A DNA stretch of 64,000 nt, taken from positions 62,001-126,000 of the forward strand of contig JADJYH010000010.1 of NCBI GenBank assembly GCA_016719855.1, given 5' to 3'. Of the stretch, positions 42,465 to 49,863 are shown one piece after another; positions within the stretch are counted from its first letter, which is position 1; every line of letters starts with the position of its first letter. This DNA is from Saprospiraceae bacterium (GTDB taxonomy: Bacteria > Bacteroidota > Bacteroidia > Chitinophagales > Saprospiraceae). Under the pieces are notes generated by a model. The model worked only from the letters and a program-made list of their open reading frames with translations, did not search any database and was not told the DNA's origin. The position numbers and the translations under genes are program-made.

Positions 42465-42965
42465 TTAATCGTTTTCTGAGCTTTGCAGAAAAAGCTCCAT
42501 TAATTTGATTCCTGCTGCTGGACTAAAGAACATTCGCTGCCCCATCGCCCATGTCGCACCATATTTCTTTTGGTACATTTCTATCAAAACGTTCTTGCTT
42601 TCAAAGGAAAGATAACCGTCATAAGGCGGCTTGCCAATTTCCTTGCTCAATTTGCAGGCATATGCCAAAAGACACCCAGCAACAAAATCGAGCTGACCTT
42701 TTGAGCCGTAATTCTTAGGCGCTACTTCTAAGCAGTCCATATAGAGCATGCCACCATCCTGCAAGGTCAGCATCAGCATCCCCTCCACTTTTTGCGCCGA
42801 ATTTTCAAGTGTGAGTTTAAAAAAAGTCGCACCTGATTTTTTGCCCAGCTCCCGCCAATTGAACTGCCACCCATCCTTCTTCAAACGCATATCAGCAAGG
42901 CCGGCAGCCTTAATTTCTGCCGCCACGAGATTGCCAGTTTGGGTGTTTTTCACTTGGACCTTCAT
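42465..42965 (-). CDS. GNAT-like acetyltransferase domain protein (candidate toxin)
   Basis: 166 residues. The middle and end resemble a GNAT fold: MLYMDCLEVAPKNYG is a beta4-like strand and pyrophosphate-loop region, GQLDFVAGCLLAYACKLS the following helix, and GYLSFESKNVLIEMYQKKYG the motif B region. The canonical RxxGxG loop is not clear, so acetyl-CoA binding is uncertain. Paired with the HigA-like gene, it suggests a GNAT-type toxin that could modify aminoacyl-tRNA or another target. It sits inside the trp cluster, 41 nt after trpB, on the operon strand. Confidence 0.55.
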   Translation of the reverse strand: MKVQVKNTQTGNLVAAEIKAAGLADMRLKKDGWQFNWRELGKKSGATFFKLTLENSAQKVEGMLMLTLQDGGMLYMDCLEVAPKNYGSKGQLDFVAGCLLAYACKLSKEIGKPPYDGYLSFESKNVLIEMYQKKYGATWAMGQRMFFSPAAGIKLMELFLQSSEND

Positions 42966-43006
42966 GCTGCAATTTTACGGAAAATTATCAAGATTTGATA
43001 ATTTTT

Positions 43007-44169
43007 TCAAGCCAAAAACTTCGTGTACGTCCCCAAATCCTTGTCTCCCCTACCCGATAAACACAGCACCACTACATCTTCTTTTTCAAACTTAATTTTC
43101 TCAAAAACCGCCAGCGCATGTGCTGATTCCAGCGCGGGGATTATGCCCTCCAGCCTCGCCAATTGGAACGCCGCCGCCAGCGCTTCCTCGTCCGTCACAG
43201 GTACGAAGCTCGCCCGACCGCTCGCCGCCAACTGCGCATGGAGCGGCCCGACACCGGGGTAGTCCAGCCCCGCCGAGATGCTGTACGGCTCGGTGACCTG
43301 CCCATCTGCGTTTTGAATCAACATGCTCAGGCTGCCGTGCAGGATACCGGGCTTTCCGAGGGCGATGGTCGCCGCCGTCTCGCCCGTGTGAACGCCGTGG
43401 CCCGCCGCCTCCGAGCCGATGAGCCGCACGGATTTTTCTTCGATAAAATGGTAGAACGCCCCTGCCGCATTGCTTCCACCGCCGACGCAGGCGATGACCG
43501 CCGTTGGGTTCGCAACGCCCTCTTTTTCAAGTAGTTGCGACCGGATTTCCTCGCTGATGACCGACTGCAAACGAGCCACTAAATCGGGGTACGGGTGCGG
43601 CCCCACGACCGAGCCGATGATGTAGTGCGTGTCAACGGGGTTGCAAATCCAGTCTCGGATGGCCTCGTTGGTGGCGTCCTTGAGGGTCTGGTTGCCGCTC
43701 AGTGCTGGCACGACCGTTGCACCGAGCATCCGCATCCGGGCCACATTCGGGGCTTGCCGCTCGATGTCGAGTGCGCCCATGTACACGATGCACTCCAGCC
43801 CCATCAGTGCGCAGACGGTGGCCGTGGCCACGCCGTGCTGCCCCGCCCCGGTCTCGGCGATGATGCGTCGTTTTCCCAGCCGTTGCGCCAGCAAAATTTG
43901 CCCGATGGTATTATTGATTTTGTGCGCCCCGGTGTGGCAGAGGTCTTCCCGTTTGAGGTAAATCTTGGTTCCGTACCGCTCGGACAGCCGCTTGGCGTGG
44001 TAGAGCGGCGTGGCTCGACCCGCATAATCCTTCAGCAAGCTTCTAAACTCCGCCTGAAACTCCGCCGACTCGATGATTTCGAGGTAGCAGTGGCACAGCT
44101 CCTCGACATTGGGGTACAGCATTTCGGGGATGAAGGCCCCCCGAATTGGCCGTAGAAGCCGTCAGCGTC
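43007..44169 (-). CDS. trpB: Tryptophan synthase beta subunit (5' end frameshifted, start not visible)
   Basis: TrpB condenses indole with serine using PLP. Key sites: LKREDLCHTGAHKINN (PLP lysine), AETGAGQHGVATA, CVGGGSNAAG (phosphate-binding) and LSGRGDKDL. The first ATG in the main frame is at 44122 (MLYPNVEEL), but conserved N-terminal residues DGFYGQFGG are encoded just upstream (44135-44163) in another frame. One more C in the C6 run at 44139-44144 restores GQFGGAFIPEMLYPN. No start codon lies between these residues and an in-frame stop at 44176-44178, at the edge of a palindrome (44178-44210), so the true start may have been displaced by that element. Confidence 0.88.
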
Positions 44170-44177
44170 GGGGTTTT

Positions 44178-44210
44178 AGACCTGACAGGTTTTTAAAACC
44201 TGTCAGGTCT
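44178..44210. repeat. 33-nt perfect palindrome between trpF and trpB
   Basis: AGACCTGACAGGTTTT, one central T, then AAAACCTGTCAGGTCT. It supplies the stop codon for the restored trpF reading frame and abuts the trpB start region. It matches the style of other mobile palindromes in the window. It may also act as an intra-operon transcription pause. Confidence 0.8.
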
Positions 44211-44898
44211 GTCGTTATAGCTCATGCTTGAATTTTTTATCAGTTCAAAATCTTTGAGACCGGGTTCGATTTCAAAGCGGGAGTTGATGTCGAGGATGAC
44301 GAGACACCTGACCCCTAAAGGGGAACCTACGGAGGCACCGCCATCCAACACCGTAATTTTGAAGTTCCTGTAAATTAAAATCAGTGGGTTCCCCTTTAGG
44401 GGTCAGGGGTAGCCCGATGCCGCCACTCAAAACAAACGGCATCTCGCCATGATACTTTTCCAAAAGCGACCAATCGAACGCAACCCCGTTGCCGCCCCGG
44501 TTTTTTCCCTTTGTGTCAAAAAGGCATTTGTCGCAGCAATTGGCGTACGCAGCCGTTTTTTCAAAATCAAAATCCTCGTCCACGCCGAAGGCTTTCCAAA
44601 CCTCCAATCCGCTCATTTTCAATGACTTGCAAATGTCTGGCGATTCGTCGCCGTGCAATTGAACGACCTGCAAATCCAGCGCTGTCGCAATGTTTTGAAC
44701 GACCTCCACCTCCTCGTTCACGAACACGCCGACTTTTCGGGCGCTGCCGGGTAGGTTTTTCACCCAATCCAAATCGGCGACCTCACCCACGAAGCGGGGG
44801 CTTTTTTTGTAAAAAATGAACCCGAGGTAGTCCGGCTCTAGCGTCAGGAGTTGGAGGACGTTGGCGGGGTGCTTCAGGCCGCAGACTTTTAATTTCAT
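44193..44898 (-). CDS. trpF: Phosphoribosylanthranilate isomerase, disrupted by a palindromic element
   Basis: TrpF converts phosphoribosylanthranilate to the carboxyphenylamino ribulotide. The N-terminal 150 residues are normal: LKVCGLKHPANV (catalytic Cys), LGFIFYKKSPRFV, KVGVFVNEE, VQLHGDESP, FDTKGKNRGGNG (general-acid Asp) and FVLSGGIG. After SGGIG the frame runs through a 109-nt palindromic element and stops at 44272. The true C-terminus (LDINSRFEIEPGLKDFEL), which completes the phosphate site, is present at 44193-44290 in another frame. The gene is probably inactive as it reads, unless the shift is a sequence error and the insert is tolerated as an in-frame segment. Confidence 0.8.
44304..44412. 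mobile_element. Palindromic element inserted in trpF
   Basis: CCTGACCCCTAAAGGGGAACC (44307-44327, 21 bp, given here as two parts: CCTGACCCCTAAAG and GGGAACC) is the exact reverse complement of 44387-44407. About 59 nt lie between the arms. In the trpF frame it reads PLTPKGEPTDF and ELQNYGVGW, residues foreign to the TrpF family, so it is an insertion into coding sequence. No transposase is encoded; mobilisation would be in trans. Confidence 0.7.
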
Positions 44899-44995
44899 AG
44901 TTGATAATGGTTGATAAAAGTTGATAAGGGTTGATGGGAGCGTCGTCGTGAGGGAATATCAACCCTTATCAACCTTTATCAACCCTTATCAACCG
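44899..44995. repeat. GTTGATAA repeats in inverted arrangement between trpF and trpC
   Basis: Iterations of GTTGATAAGG or GTTGATAATGG at 44899-44937 are mirrored by TATCAACC units at 44956-44995. The second set encodes the C-terminal residues and stop of trpC (LIRVDKG). The same unit occurs at 46853-46890, 46971-47009, 47573-47600 and near 48035, i.e. at the trp gene boundaries. Confidence 0.75.
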
Positions 44996-45780
44996 ACTGA
45001 TGAAATCAGCGCAAGCCTCCCCCGGTCGCTCCATTTTCATAAAACTTTCCCCAATCAAAAACCCCTGAAACCCCGCCGCCCGCAGCTCCAGCACCGTCGC
45101 CGGGTCGCTCAGGCCAGACTCGCTGATTTTCACAAAACCATCAGGAATCATCGGGGCAAGGTCAAACGAGCGACGCATGTCCACGCTGAAATCGGCGAGG
45201 TTGCGGTTGTTCACCCCGACGGCGTCCACCGTGTCGCAAATATGGCCAAGCTCGCTGTGGTCGCCTGTGGCCGTGCCATGGATTTCTAACAGCGTTTCGA
45301 GGCCGAGCGAGCGGGCGAAACTGCTGAGTTGGCGCACCTCCGCTGGCGTCAGCACGGCGGCGATGAGCAGGATGGCATCGGCACCCATGGCCTTGGCCTC
45401 CAGGATTTGGTACTCGCCGATGGTGAAGTCCTTGCGTAAAATCGGCACTTCGTTCAGCCCTCTTGCGATGATTAGGTCTTCGTTTTTGCCGCCAAAAAAC
45501 TCCTCGTCAGTTAGCACGGAGAGCGCCGAAGCGCCCGCCCGCACATAGCCCGTTGTCACTTCCTCCACCGTCACGCTGGCGTTGATAATGCCTTTCGAGG
45601 GGAGCGACGCTTGTGCTCGGCGATGATGCCCGCCTGTCCGGGGCGGCGCAGGGCGACGGTCAGGCTGTGGGTTGGGCGGTTGAAAAGAGGGCTTTTCACC
45701 AATTCGCCAACTGGGACTTGTGCCTGCCGCTCGGCGACTTCTTTCTTCTTGTGTGCGATTATTTTGTCGAGAATCGTCAT
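44969..45780 (-). CDS. trpC: Indole-3-glycerol phosphate synthase (frameshifted)
   Basis: TrpC closes the indole ring. The start at 45780 reads MTILDKIIAHKKKEVAERQ and IIAEHKRRSP. The rest, in another frame, reads GIINASVTVEEV, ASALSVLTDEEFFGG, VPILRKDFTI, GADAILLIAAVL, LLEIHG, VGVNNRNLADF, KISESGL and FLIGESFMK. These are the expected catalytic Lys, Glu and Asn positions. Adding one base to the G4 run at 45599-45602 restores HKRRSPSKGIINA. The apparent 5' extension to 45859 in the second frame is not part of the gene. Confidence 0.9.
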
Positions 45781-45859
45781 GATTGTTTGATTGCTTAATT
45801 GTTGGATTGCAGCTGAATTCCGTTTTTTTTAGAGCCGCAAATGTCATTTGGCGGCTCAA

Positions 45860-46852
45860 TCACTGCAACGAAATCAACCGCCTCAAGGCCCCCAACGCTC
45901 GTCCACTCATGATGCTCTCATTCGCTTGCGCAATGCAGCTCTCCAGCGTTTTTTCTGGCGAAAGGCACTGCAGCGCCAGTGCCGAGTTGGCCACAACAAC
46001 CCGGTGCTGGGCGGGCGTTCCCTTGTTTCCCAAGACGTTGATGAAAATGTGCTTGGCCTCCTCCACCGTCTCTCCGCCGAAAAGCTCGGCCTCGGTCACT
46101 TCGCCTCCAAAATCGGCAGGGGAGAACGTCGCCTCGCCTCGGTTGCTGACGGACTTGGCGGGGGCAGTCAGCGAAAGCTCGTCGTAGCCACCCATCGTGT
46201 GTATAATATCAAATGACCTGCCGCTGGGTGATTGCAACAGGTATCCATAGATTCTTTGAAGTTCAAGGCTAAAAACCCCCGTCAGTTGGCAATCGGGCCG
46301 GGCGGGATTCACCAGCGGGCCGAGCATGTTGAAGAAGGTCTTGATGCCGAGCGCCTTCCGCACCGGGCCGACGTTTTTTAGCGCCGGGTGGAACATCGGG
46401 GCGTGCAGGAAGCAGATGCCCGCCTCGTCGAGTTCGTGGCGGAGGGCGTCGCCGTCATTCTTGAAGCGGTAGCCGAGCGATTCCAGCACGTTGGAGGAGC
46501 CGCAGACCGAGGAGACGCCGTAGTTGCCGTGCTTGACCACCCGCCCGCCTGCTCCGGCCACCACGAAGCTGGCAAGGGTGGAGATGTTGAAGGTGTTCTT
46601 GCCGTCGCCGCCCGTGCCGCAGAGGTCAATCGTGCGGTGGTCGTTCACGTCCATTCGGATGCAGAGGTCGAGCAGGGCCTGACGGAAGCCGTCGAGCTCC
46701 TCCACGCTGATGCTGCGCATGAGATAGACGGTGAGGAAGGCGGCAATCTGCGCCTCATTGACCTCGCCACGGGTGATTTCCGTGAGGGTTTCGTAGGCTT
46801 CCTCACGGGTGAGGCGCTGGTGCTCGAAGAGTTTATTGAGTATCTTCTTCAT
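45860..46852 (-). CDS. trpD: Anthranilate phosphoribosyltransferase
   Basis: TrpD transfers the phosphoribosyl group from PRPP to anthranilate. 330 residues, intact. Signature motifs are CGTGGDGKNTFNIST (PRPP binding), KHGNYGVSSVCGSSNVLE, NDGDALRHELDEAGICFLHAP and FFNMLGPLVNPA. The start is set at 46852 (MKKILNKLFEH). The open frame upstream only translates the GTTGATAA repeats. One of the few genes in the operon without a frame break. Confidence 0.93.
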   Translation of the reverse strand: MKKILNKLFEHQRLTREEAYETLTEITRGEVNEAQIAAFLTVYLMRSISVEELDGFRQALLDLCIRMDVNDHRTIDLCGTGGDGKNTFNISTLASFVVAGAGGRVVKHGNYGVSSVCGSSNVLESLGYRFKNDGDALRHELDEAGICFLHAPMFHPALKNVGPVRKALGIKTFFNMLGPLVNPARPDCQLTGVFSLELQRIYGYLLQSPSGRSFDIIHTMGGYDELSLTAPAKSVSNRGEATFSPADFGGEVTEAELFGGETVEEAKHIFINVLGNKGTPAQHRVVVANSALALQCLSPEKTLESCIAQANESIMSGRALGALRRLISLQ

Positions 46853-47009
46853 GTTGATAAGGGTTGATAATGGTTTATAATGGTTGATGGGGGTACTGCT
46901 GAAATTGAAATGGCAGGTATTATTTGAAAATAGTGGATGACAGTATCGAGAAGTTGATTTTAGCAGGCTCAATATCAACCCTTATCAACTTTATAAACCC
47001 TCATCAACC
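46853..47009. repeat. GTTGATAA repeats flanking the trpD-trpG junction
   Basis: GTTGATAAGGGTTGATAATG-type units at 46853-46890 are mirrored by ATCAACCCTTATCAAC-type units at 46971-47009, with about 80 nt between. The right set overlaps the trpG 3' end and encodes its last residues. Confidence 0.7.
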
Positions 47010-47572
47010 AACCAATTTTTCACCATCAGTTTTCCATGTTCCGTCATCACGCTCTCCGGGTGAAATTGCACCCCCCGCACATCGTATTTTTTATGCGTCA
47101 AACCCATGATTTGTCCCTCGTCGTCCTCGCAGGTGAGGTCAAAACAATCAGGCAGGCCGTGCTTGGATACCACCCACGAGTGGTAGCGCCCGGCGGCGAA
47201 GGTTTCTGGGATTTCACGGAACAGCAGCTCATCGGCCTTGCGCACGTGCATCGGCGTAGCCACCCCGTGAAAAACCCTTGACAGGTTCTCTAATTGCCCG
47301 CCGAACACCTCGCCGATGGCCTGCAAGCCGAGGCAGACGCCGAAGATGCTCTTGGTCGGGGCTAGTTCCCGAATCAGGTCGCAAAGAATACCCGATTCGG
47401 CGGGCAAACCGGGGCCGGGCGAGAGCAGGATTTTGTCGTAACGGGCAGCTTCGGCGACGGTGATTTCGTCGTTGCGGAACACGTCGGGGCGGATGCCGGA
47501 CATTTCCTCCACGTACTGGACGAGGTTGTAGGTGAAGCTGTCGTAGTTGTCGAGGACGAGGATTTTCTTCAT
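46991..47572 (-). CDS. trpG: Anthranilate synthase component II (glutamine amidotransferase)
   Basis: 193 residues of class-I amidotransferase. NYDSFTYNLVQY is the N-terminal signature, LLSPGPGLP the oxyanion region, GVCLGLQAIGE contains the nucleophilic Cys and GVQFHPESVMTEHG the His-Glu pair. It supplies ammonia to TrpE. The C-terminal LVDEGL is read from the intergenic repeat. It is about 490 nt downstream of trpE, the gap being filled by a four-helix-bundle pseudogene on the opposite strand. Confidence 0.93.
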   Translation of the reverse strand: MKKILVLDNYDSFTYNLVQYVEEMSGIRPDVFRNDEITVAEAARYDKILLSPGPGLPAESGILCDLIRELAPTKSIFGVCLGLQAIGEVFGGQLENLSRVFHGVATPMHVRKADELLFREIPETFAAGRYHSWVVSKHGLPDCFDLTCEDDEGQIMGLTHKKYDVRGVQFHPESVMTEHGKLMVKNWLVDEGL

Positions 47573-47689
47573 TTTGATAAGTGTTGAAAGTTGATAAGGT
47601 TATGGCTGCTAACATTTTGATAATATGGCTTTAAAAAAATGCTTCCTTGAATTACCAATTTTCACCAAAACATACTTTAGGCTACACTT

Positions 47690-48000
47690 ATGCCTTTGAA
47701 AGCTTACCGTTTGGCAGATGAACCGCAATTTGCCAAAGCTCTATTTGAAAGCGAGTCCTTCCAAAGAACTTTTGGGATTACATCAAACAGACGAGCTTTC
47801 ATTTCTGTTTCCTGCAACCTGGCCGAAGGCAGTGCTCGCAAAACACCGAAAGAGCAGCTACGCTTTTAAGAAATCGCTTTTGGGAGTGCTGCTGAAGTGG
47901 TCAATCTTCTCATTCTTTGCAACGACCTTGAACTGCTTTCAGCTTCAAAAATGGCGAACTTCAAGCCGATGTCGAGAAAAATACTGTCCAAATCAACCAT
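47690..48000 (+). pseudogene. Four-helix-bundle (S23/rRNA-intervening-sequence-type) protein remnant
   Basis: Reading across frames on the plus strand gives MPLKAYRLADEP, then ISVSCNLAEGSARKTPKEQLRF, a stop, then EIAFGSAAEVVNLLILCNDLE and SASKMANFK. NLAEGSARxTPKEQLRFFEIAxGSAxEV is the hallmark of the four-helix-bundle PF05635-type family. At least two frame changes and an in-frame stop (TTTTAA near 47870) make it non-functional as written. It lies antisense within the trp operon, between trpE and trpG, so it is probably an insertion. Confidence 0.7.
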
Positions 48001-48059
48001 CACGGGGATCCCTAAGTTGCTAAGTTGATTTACCACGGACCTCATCAACCTTACAACTT

Positions 48060-49502
48060 TTATTCCCATATCACAGCCCGGTCAACCGCTCGCCGCAATG
48101 CGCCTATTTTATGGAACACTTCGGCTAATTCTTTTTCCTCCACCGAATGCTTCACGATGCCTGCCCCCGCCTGATAGTGCAGCCTATTGTTTTTGCTCAA
48201 AAAACTGCGGATGAGGATGGCGTGGTTCGTCTCGCCGCTGAAGGTAAAAAAACCAACGCAGCCGCCGTAGTAGCCCCGGCGGTTCGGTTCGATTTGGTCA
48301 ATGAGCTGCATGGCCCGGTGCTTGGGTGCGCCCGACAAAGTGCCCGCCGGGAAGGTCTCCGCCAGCAGCTTCACGGGTGAAACGCCCTCCGGCAGCTCGC
48401 CCGACACCTCCGACACCAGGTGGATGACATGGCTGTAAAACTGCACTTCCCGATAAGTTTCCACCTTCACGTTGCGGCAAAGGCGGTTGAGGTCGTTGCG
48501 TGCCAGGTCCACCAGCATGACGTGCTCGGCGTTCTCCTTCGGGTCGGCGGCGAGGGCTTCGGCGCCGAGGCGGTCGGCGTGGTCGTCGCCGGAACGGGGG
48601 AATGTGCCAGCAATCGGGTTTATGAATGCCTTCCGGGACGTGACTGCCAACTGCCCACTGCCAACTGTGGACTGTTTCAAACGCACCTGTGCTTCGGGGC
48701 TTGACCCAAAAATTTTATACCCACCATAATCAAAATAAAACAGGTACGGCGAGGGGTTCACGCTGCGCAAAGCCCGGTAAACATTGAAGTCGTCGCCCTG
48801 GAATTGCTGCGAGAACTGGCGGGCCAGCACGATTTGGAACACATCGCCCCGCTGGCAGTGGTGCTTGCCGAGCGTCACCATTTTCACGTAATCTTCGTCG
48901 GTCATGTTGGTCGTTTCTTCGCCAACCGTGCTGAACGGGAAGGTGGGTACGGGGGCCACTTGCAGCAGGTTTTCGAGTTCAGGCAGGTGGCTGGCCTCGC
49001 CGGGCAGGCTGTTTTCCAGCACCGTCATCTGCTGGTTGAAGTGGTTGATAGCGACGATGAATCGGGGCAGTTGGTAGCGGATGGTTGGGATGGCCCGCTT
49101 CGGGTTCACGGGGTTTTGCAGGTTGATTTTTTCAAAATGCTGCACGGCATCGTAGGTGCAGTAGCCGAAGAAGCCGTTCATGCGCTGCTGCGTGGCGTCC
49201 ACGCTGTCGAGCTGAATTTTTTGAAAAAAATCGGTCAGGGAGGTAAGCGCCTCGGCGCTATTTATTAGGGTAAAATGGGTGGCTGCCTCGCCTGGCAGTT
49301 GCTCCGTAACTTGCTCATTATCAACAATGAACTCCGCCAGCGGCGACAAGCAGAGGAACGACACGCTGTTCTCGTTGCCGTGGTAGTCCGAGCTTTCGAG
49401 AAGCAGGGCGCCGGGGTAGCGGTCACGCAGCCGCAGGTACAGGTTGACGGCGGTGACGGTGTCGGCCAAGAGTACCTTCGTATTTGAAATGATGTGGTGC
49501 AT
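48060..49502 (-). CDS. trpE: Anthranilate synthase component I
   Basis: 480 residues from ATG 49502 (MHHIISNTKVLL). Conserved chorismate-enzyme motifs include NPSPYLFYFDYGGYKIFGSSPE, PIAGTFPRSGDD (product site), LVDLARNDLNRLC, FYSHVIHLVSEVSGEL, ETFPAGTLSGAPKHRAMQLI and RGYYGGCVGFFTFSGE. It makes anthranilate from chorismate with ammonia from TrpG. The open frame continues upstream to 49679, but that part only translates the leader hairpins. First structural gene of the operon; the leader carries an attenuator. Confidence 0.93.
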   Translation of the reverse strand: MHHIISNTKVLLADTVTAVNLYLRLRDRYPGALLLESSDYHGNENSVSFLCLSPLAEFIVDNEQVTEQLPGEAATHFTLINSAEALTSLTDFFQKIQLDSVDATQQRMNGFFGYCTYDAVQHFEKINLQNPVNPKRAIPTIRYQLPRFIVAINHFNQQMTVLENSLPGEASHLPELENLLQVAPVPTFPFSTVGEETTNMTDEDYVKMVTLGKHHCQRGDVFQIVLARQFSQQFQGDDFNVYRALRSVNPSPYLFYFDYGGYKIFGSSPEAQVRLKQSTVGSGQLAVTSRKAFINPIAGTFPRSGDDHADRLGAEALAADPKENAEHVMLVDLARNDLNRLCRNVKVETYREVQFYSHVIHLVSEVSGELPEGVSPVKLLAETFPAGTLSGAPKHRAMQLIDQIEPNRRGYYGGCVGFFTFSGETNHAILIRSFLSKNNRLHYQAGAGIVKHSVEEKELAEVFHKIGALRRAVDRAVIWE

Positions 49503-49535
49503 TTGAAATTTGGAAATTGAGAAATTGGACAGCTT

Positions 49536-49601
49536 GGAAAGCCCGAAGGGATTTCCAAGCTGTTCAGTCTGCTCAGGCTTAGAAATCCCTTCGGGCTTTC
49601 C
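49536..49601. repeat. 20-bp perfect inverted repeat in the trpE leader
   Basis: GGAAAGCCCGAAGGGATTTC (49536-49555) is the reverse complement of 49582-49601 with a 26-nt loop. It lies between the attenuator and the trpE start. No T tract follows on the operon strand. It resembles mobile palindromes seen elsewhere, but could also contribute to leader folding. Confidence 0.65.
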
Positions 49602-49622
49602 AATCCTTCGCTTTGGGGAAAC

Positions 49623-49659
49623 AAAAAAGGCCTGCCGTGAAGTACGGCAGGCCTTTTTT
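49623..49659 (-). terminator. trp attenuator hairpin
   Basis: AAAAAAGGCCTGCCGT and ACGGCAGGCCTTTTTT form a perfect 16-bp stem with a 5-nt loop. Read on the minus strand it is a strong intrinsic terminator with a T tract, 30 nt after the trpL stop and about 120 nt before trpE. The position fits transcription attenuation. The competing antiterminator pairing was not identified with confidence. Confidence 0.75.
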
Positions 49660-49688
49660 GCAACATCAGTTAGCAGCATGGCATGCGA

Positions 49689-49772
49689 CTATTCACGGAA
49701 GTAGGGTTCCTCGAATTGCCACCACCAATTTTGTGCGGTTGCGCTTTGCTGAAATTTGGATGTTGAAGTCAT
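49689..49772 (-). CDS. trpL: trp operon leader peptide with three consecutive Trp codons
   Basis: A 27-residue open frame from ATG 49772 to TAG 49689-49691. It contains QNWWWQF: three TGG codons in a row at 49719-49727. It is followed by the attenuator stem and then trpE, all on the same strand. By the classical mechanism, ribosome stalling at the Trp codons under Trp starvation would prevent terminator formation. Three adjacent Trp codons in so short a frame directly before trpE are very unlikely by chance. Confidence 0.82.
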   Translation of the reverse strand: MTSTSKFQQSATAQNWWWQFEEPYFRE

Positions 49773-49863
49773 ATTTTGAATTTCGTCAAAAGTTTTAACT
49801 GGGCACAAAGAAACGGGGAGTCAAACGAGAAAGTCAAGGTTTGGCGAATTTTAGACCATATTT

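Noticed and set aside
45781..45859. Extended N-terminus of trpC in the downstream frame
   Set aside because: TrpC's true N-terminus is in the other frame from 45780; the extension is an effect of the frameshift.
49503..49679. 58-residue N-terminal extension of trpE
   Set aside because: It translates the attenuator and the inverted repeat. TrpE homology begins at the ATG at 49502.
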